From the NCBI GenBank assembly GCA_034509425.1, contig JAVTVJ010000076.1, forward strand, positions 6,572,001-6,636,000: 64,000 bases of DNA, written 5' to 3'. Position 1 is the stretch's first letter. Each line of letters begins with the position of its first letter. The position numbers and the translations under genes were made by a program. Positions 58,801 through 64,000 of this stretch are shown piece after piece. The notes below the pieces were generated by a model. It searched no databases. It worked only from the letters and a program-made list of their open reading frames with translations, and had not been told where the DNA came from. Source of the stretch: Eopsaltria australis. Lineage: Eukaryota; Chordata; Aves; Passeriformes; Petroicidae.

Positions 58801-59485
58801 CGTTTTTGTAGAGCTTTCCAGCTGAAACATCATTTATGAGACTTTTACTGCTATTCTGTTCAAATTCTGCCAATGTGGCAGTCTTTACTGTAAGCTTGTT
58901 GTGAAATTCTTGTTCTTAGAAGCAACTAATTGCATCATGAAACCAGAAATCATTGATTATGGCATTTTTAAATTGAGCTGGACCTAGAAATTGGACAGTC
59001 GAGCTCTGTAGATGGAACATTAAAGTCACTGGAAAGAATTTCTTTTAGAGATGGGTTCAGAAATGAAATTTCTGAAATTACTAAAAGCATCATTAAAGAT
59101 TTACAGACAGTCTGGACCCTAGCATTATTTTCTTCAAATAGGCTAAGTCATTTTCTCTCACCATCAGCTTCCCTTTCTATCAAGGATAGTCAGCTAATTC
59201 ATCTGTGCTGCCAGGTAAGCGTAAAGTTAAAGCTTCAGGACTGAACAGGACTGAGCAACACTGTGTAGGTTACAATTGCCGGTATATATTTCACTACTAG
59301 CAGAACACTGGAGCAGAGAGACTTTTTCATGTCATGCTATGATCACTTGAGGATCACAAGCTACCAGGTCATAAAATTCAGTGCTATGTACAACAAACTG
59401 CCTCTTTGCTTCAGTTATGCTTGTGTTAAAAACTTTTCCAACATCACACTTAGAGCTCTCCCATGTTTATCTGTTTGACAATCCC
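55805..59485. other. Intergenic DNA
   Basis: AT-rich unique sequence. Nothing recognisable. Confidence 0.6.
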
Positions 59486-60092
59486 AAGCACACGAACAGG
59501 CTGGGCAGGGAATGGATCAAGGGTATCCTTGAGGAGAAGGACTTGGGAGATGTTGGTTGATGAGAAGCTCAACGTGAACTGTCAATGTGCACTCACAGCC
59601 CACAAAGCCAATGGTGTCCTGGGCTGCATCCAAAGCAGGGAGGGCAGCAGGGACAGGGAGGGGATTCTGCCCCTCTGCTCTGCTCTGCTGAGACCCCACC
59701 TGCAGTGCTGCATCCAGATTTGAATCTGCAAGCATAACAAGGACATGGACTTGTTGGAGTGAGTCCAGAGGAGGGTGACAAAGACGATCAGAGGGTTGGA
59801 GCAGCTCTGCTATAAAGACAGGCTGAAAAAGTCAGGACTATTCAGTGTAGAGAACAGAAGGCTTCAGGGGGACCTTGTAGGATCCTTAAGTACACAAAAA
59901 GGGCCTACAAGAAAGCCGAAGAGGGAATTTTTGCAATGACATGTAGTTATAAGACAAGGTGGAATGACTTTAAACTGAGAGAAGATTTGGATTAGATATT
60001 AGAAGGAAATCCTACACTGTGAGTGTGGTGAGACACTGGCACAGGTTGCGAACTACCACTGTGCATGTTGAATGGTAATCCTTCAAGGTTTC
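59486..60092 (+). mobile_element. CR1 LINE, decayed 3' fragment
   Basis: Plus-strand reading includes CALTAHKANGVLGCIQS and [20 protein letters not shown], then DNA matching the CR1 block CCAGAGGAGGGTGACAAAGA. The extreme 3' tail is not recognisable. Several frame breaks are present. Confidence 0.88.
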
Positions 60093-63000
60093 ATGTTCCA
60101 TTATTCTTATACTGCAAGAAGAAAATAACAAGTGAATCTCTTCCCCTTTCAATCACACTTATAGTTTAATGGGCATCCATCAAACACCTCTGTTCCCAGG
60201 CCATATTTTTTCCAATTTTATTAATTCCATTAATGGAGCTGTAGGATCCCTTCACAAAAACAGCTGTGATAATGGTTAATGTTGCATTTTCTGTAGTGCT
60301 CAATTTTTTCACTTGTTAGCCTGATAAAAACTTTGAATGCTAAATTCCTGCATTCCAGTTTCCTTTTTGCGTCTTACCAGCTCCTGAAAATTTCACTATT
60401 TATATATTCTGTTGTATTGTTTATAAAAGTAAACAGTCAACATTATGTATGCTTTGATATTTTTATCATGAATTAAACATGGAATAAATAATAAATCAAA
60501 ATAAAACCAAACAATAAAACTCAGAATGTAAAAATTCCCATATGCCTATCTCCATTCCAAAATATCAGTCCATTCCAGTCTAATTTTCCGACAAACATCA
60601 GAAGATACAAGGAACCGTAGATACTCAAAAGAACAAGATCAGAAGTTGTCAAATTCAAGAGAATATCAACTACATAACTATTGCCATGACACTCTCCATT
60701 TCCAAAACTGCCATTTAGGTAAATCAGTAAAATGAGAAAGAGGAGGATCCATTCTGAGAGGTTTTCTGACCCAAACCCTGTCCTTAGTGACAAATGTAAT
60801 TTCAGTGTCAGTAAACAGGCTCTCCCTTCTGTAAATTAGAACTCAGCATTAAGAGTAATCATAAGAGAGCGCTTGAAACTTGAATATAGCAGAGGGAAAC
60901 ACATATTTCTTATTTGTTCTTTAATATTTCAGAACTGGATTCAAGTTCTTGAATAGAAGAATAGCCAACATCTGGTGAGCCTGGATTTGAATTGGGATAA
61001 TTTCCCGTGATGTTTGCAGAAGCTGCATTCCAGTGGTACATTAGATGTACAACTTTGTGTAGACTGAACTCTAGCCTTCTCTGCAGAGGCTAAATAAAGA
61101 ACTTGGTAAACACTGGATGATTCAGCATCAATTTCCACAGGCTCATTTATGTCTCAGATTCACTGGCTGGATCTGGGTTTAATGTGTGATTCTAGAAGTC
61201 ACATCCTGGCCCAGGGCTGTCCTTAGACATTTTTACCACAGCAGAGCTCCTACAACACTGTATCACTGAAAATGTCCTTGACCTTTGGGATTTACAGCAC
61301 ACTGAAATGTGGTTTTTAATCTCATTTGATTAACCTTTTTATATAATATCTCTATTCTCCCTTCCTTTTCTGAATTTAGTGTGATCATTTTACTACTACC
61401 TCTGTGAACTCTGTCTTACAGGAAAAGGTAGGCATTGACAAGAGGCTACATATGAGTCAGAAAGGAAATGATGTGGCAAAGAAAAACAATAACACAGAGT
61501 TATGCATTTTTGCTTTTTGTTTGTTCATCTTCCAAAAATTTCCTTAGTTCTGTCTCATAAAACTTGCTCTCATGGCTTTAAGGAAGCAGTGAGTATTTCA
61601 CTAATGAGCCACTGCACTTTTCACTGATGACAATGATATGGACCCGTAATATTGTTGATGCTGATAGATTAACAGTGATAGTGATATTACTACACATACG
61701 GATTTTACCCTATGAAACCGCGAAGTGCCTAAAGATGAGATTTTTTTGTTACTTTTGCCTGAACTTGAAGGGATGTTCCATTGTCTGAACACCAAACAGT
61801 GTGGTGTCTGGCTCTGAAGAAGAATGTCATGTCCAGGAGAAACCTAACTCTGTGTTTAATGTCAGAAGAAGAGAGAGATACCTGGGAGAGGCTATCCAAG
61901 GTGTCCACTGCCGTTGACTTTGCTGGATGTAACTCTACCTGACAAAAAAATTTGGCCACTTCTTCATATTAGAATAGACTGACAAACCAAGCATTTGCAT
62001 GCATTTGGGACAAAGAGGCACTCAGGACAGAATAAACAAGACTAAATAGGTAGAAGAAGAAGAAAAATCGAGTGACATTACAGTTTTCTTATGTCTGTTT
62101 TCAATTTCTTTTTTCTTTTTCATAAATGTTTTTCCTAAACATAAAAAATTTATCACAAATCAGTTGGGCTCTGTTAATTTAATCTTCTTACCATGGTGAT
62201 TGTGAAAGAACCATTTTGTCCAAAAGAGCATCTACTCAAATCAATAATGATTGGGCAGAAAGAATTAGTATCAGACTACTTCCTTCTAAATTAATCATTA
62301 AATCAGAGTCGATTAAATCATCACCTCCTTTTTAGAATGAATTTGCTTTTTAAATGGCCCTTATCTGTTCTGGGTTTGTATGGTAACCAGTAAGGAAAGA
62401 CTTGTTCTATTTGAGCTATCTAGGTATTACTGTAATAAAATGACAAAATATGGTCAATGTTGCATTATTTTGACATATCCACATTGGAGTAAGAAAATAC
62501 AAAGGCAGTAGGCACTGATACTGTACTACTTGGGGAAAGATACATCAGTGTAAATGTGTACCCACCTGCCTTGGTGGCAGTCAGAACCAATGGACATAAC
62601 ACAGTTTTTATTTTCCTGCACTATAACCCTATATTTTAAAAGCAGGATATATTAAAAGAGAATGCAGGAGATTTTATTCAATATACCATCTTGTTCTTTT
62701 TTACCACTCCATCACCTGTTCACTGATAAGAAAAGTAAAAACAAAAGCTGTTCTACCCTTAGAGGCTGAGGACTTTCCAACACTACAGTCAGTTTTTCTG
62801 TGCACAAGTAGTTCAACTACAACATGCAGCAACTTTCAAAATCACACCAGTTTTGGTTTTAACTGCTAGTTACAGAGCCTAGCAAGGCTGTTTGTCAGTA
62901 CTGCAGTGTGGTTACAGCTTTATGCAGCAGGATGATGGTGATCCTTCACTGAATCCTTAATTAGGTGGTCCAGCTATATAGAGTATTGATTGCTGGTTAC

Positions 63001-64000
63001 ATGACTTCCAGCATTTTATGTGTGTGTTGTAGGCTGATGAGATCTTAGCCAAATTAAATTACTTTCTGCCCAGCTGCTCTTATCCTAGTCAGAAATCTGG
63101 GGCTTTGCCATTCTCTTTTTGCAACAAAAAACTATAAGCTAGATCCGAATCTCTTCTGAAACATTCAACTGAATAAAATAAAACATCACAGACATGTTCC
63201 AGCAGTCTGCAGTGGCTGTATTTGCTACATTATCAACTGGGAATCATAATCCAAAACTAAACATTTATCTAAAACATATATCAATAGTGCAGCTGATCTA
63301 GATATGAAACCCCACACACTGCTGATTATTTTTCTTCTGCTTGGCAGCCTGCAGCAAAAACAATGAGATGTATAAATGGCTGCTCTTAACTAGTCACTAA
63401 CACTTCTTTTTCCTCTGATTTTTCATTGCAGATCATTTGTGCAGAAAATTGAATACTTTTCTGTGATTTCTTGGTACAGATGCAAACACAGGGACGGGTT
63501 TCTTTGTTTCATGTTACTCCTAGCTAAAAAAGGGTGAGTAAAACAGATATAATGAAAAAACTGAATTATGGGCAAAGTATATTTTCTTTTTCATTGAAAA
63601 TTTAAATAATATATACACTTTCTGTTTCAGGTTTATAGGAGATGTTTGATAACTGTGGACAAAAATGGTAGACTGCATGCTTGGTAGAAAAGATAGGAAT
63701 AAGGCATGACCTTCTGAACTCATGGTCTTTCTAGAAATGCCTTCCTTGCAGTCCAAAACTGATCTCCATGTTGTGCTGCAAGTTTTCTACCAACCCTAGA
63801 ACACTGAAGAGGGTTTGACTTTAAATATTTTGTAGGGGAGTCTGCAATTAAAAACAAAAAGAAAATTGATGGCTCTAATCTTTCCTGGGCTGAGTCAAAG
63901 TAAAGGGAATATTGATTACTTGTATTATTTTGAAATTTGATTATTTTCTATCAGTGTATATAAGATTGAAATCTATCCTTAAAGACATTTTAATTTCAAA
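60093..64000. other. Intergenic DNA to the window edge
   Basis: AT-rich. The longest frame is 90 codons on the minus strand at 60521-60793, with a hydrophobic stretch near its start. I do not recognise it, and neither a promoter nor splice sites support it. No TRPC6 exon is recognisable. Confidence 0.55.

Overview
The window is vertebrate nuclear DNA from a bird. It is AT-rich and intron-rich, has one sharp CpG island, and carries scattered 5'-truncated CR1 LINE fragments, the dominant avian retroposon. The only protein-coding gene I can support is the progesterone receptor, PGR (NR3C3). It lies on the minus strand and is complete: start codon at 37727, stop codon at 6854. All eight coding exons were placed by hand from translation and splice sites. 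Their lengths are 1163, 152, 117, 303, 145, 131, 158 and 156 nt, totalling 2325 nt, i.e. 774 codons plus stop. Exons 2, 3 and 5-7 have the lengths I recall for mammalian PGR. The protein differs from chicken PR (786 aa as I recall it), mainly in the N-terminal domain, so the bird is probably not chicken. I cannot name the species.

Layout. 1-6853 is the gene's 3' side: the probable 3' UTR, then flanking DNA with a CR1 copy at 3641-4305. 6854-37727 is PGR with seven introns of 1.2-11.5 kb. Intron 3 holds one CR1 inserted into another, and intron 2 holds a long imperfect hairpin. About 36.2-38.35 kb is the CpG island covering exon 1, the 5' leader and the promoter. It includes GC boxes, an imperfect estrogen response element lying across the start codon, and two start-stop upstream ORFs. 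38.35-64 kb is intergenic DNA upstream of PGR, with six CR1 fragments, small tandem repeats and purine tracts, and no exon I can support. In mammals TRPC6 is the next gene on this side and ARHGAP42 lies beyond the 3' end. I see no exon of either.

Function. The one gene encodes a ligand-activated transcription factor. Exon 1 encodes the N-terminal activation domain, with a second in-frame Met (134) for the short isoform PR-A. Exons 2 and 3 each encode one zinc finger, and exons 4-8 encode the hinge and steroid-binding domain. The steroid-contact residues are present. The position matching human Gly722 is Cys563, the residue reported to make chicken PR insensitive to RU486. Most other open frames in the window are antisense shadows, CR1 remnants or chance frames in AT-rich DNA.
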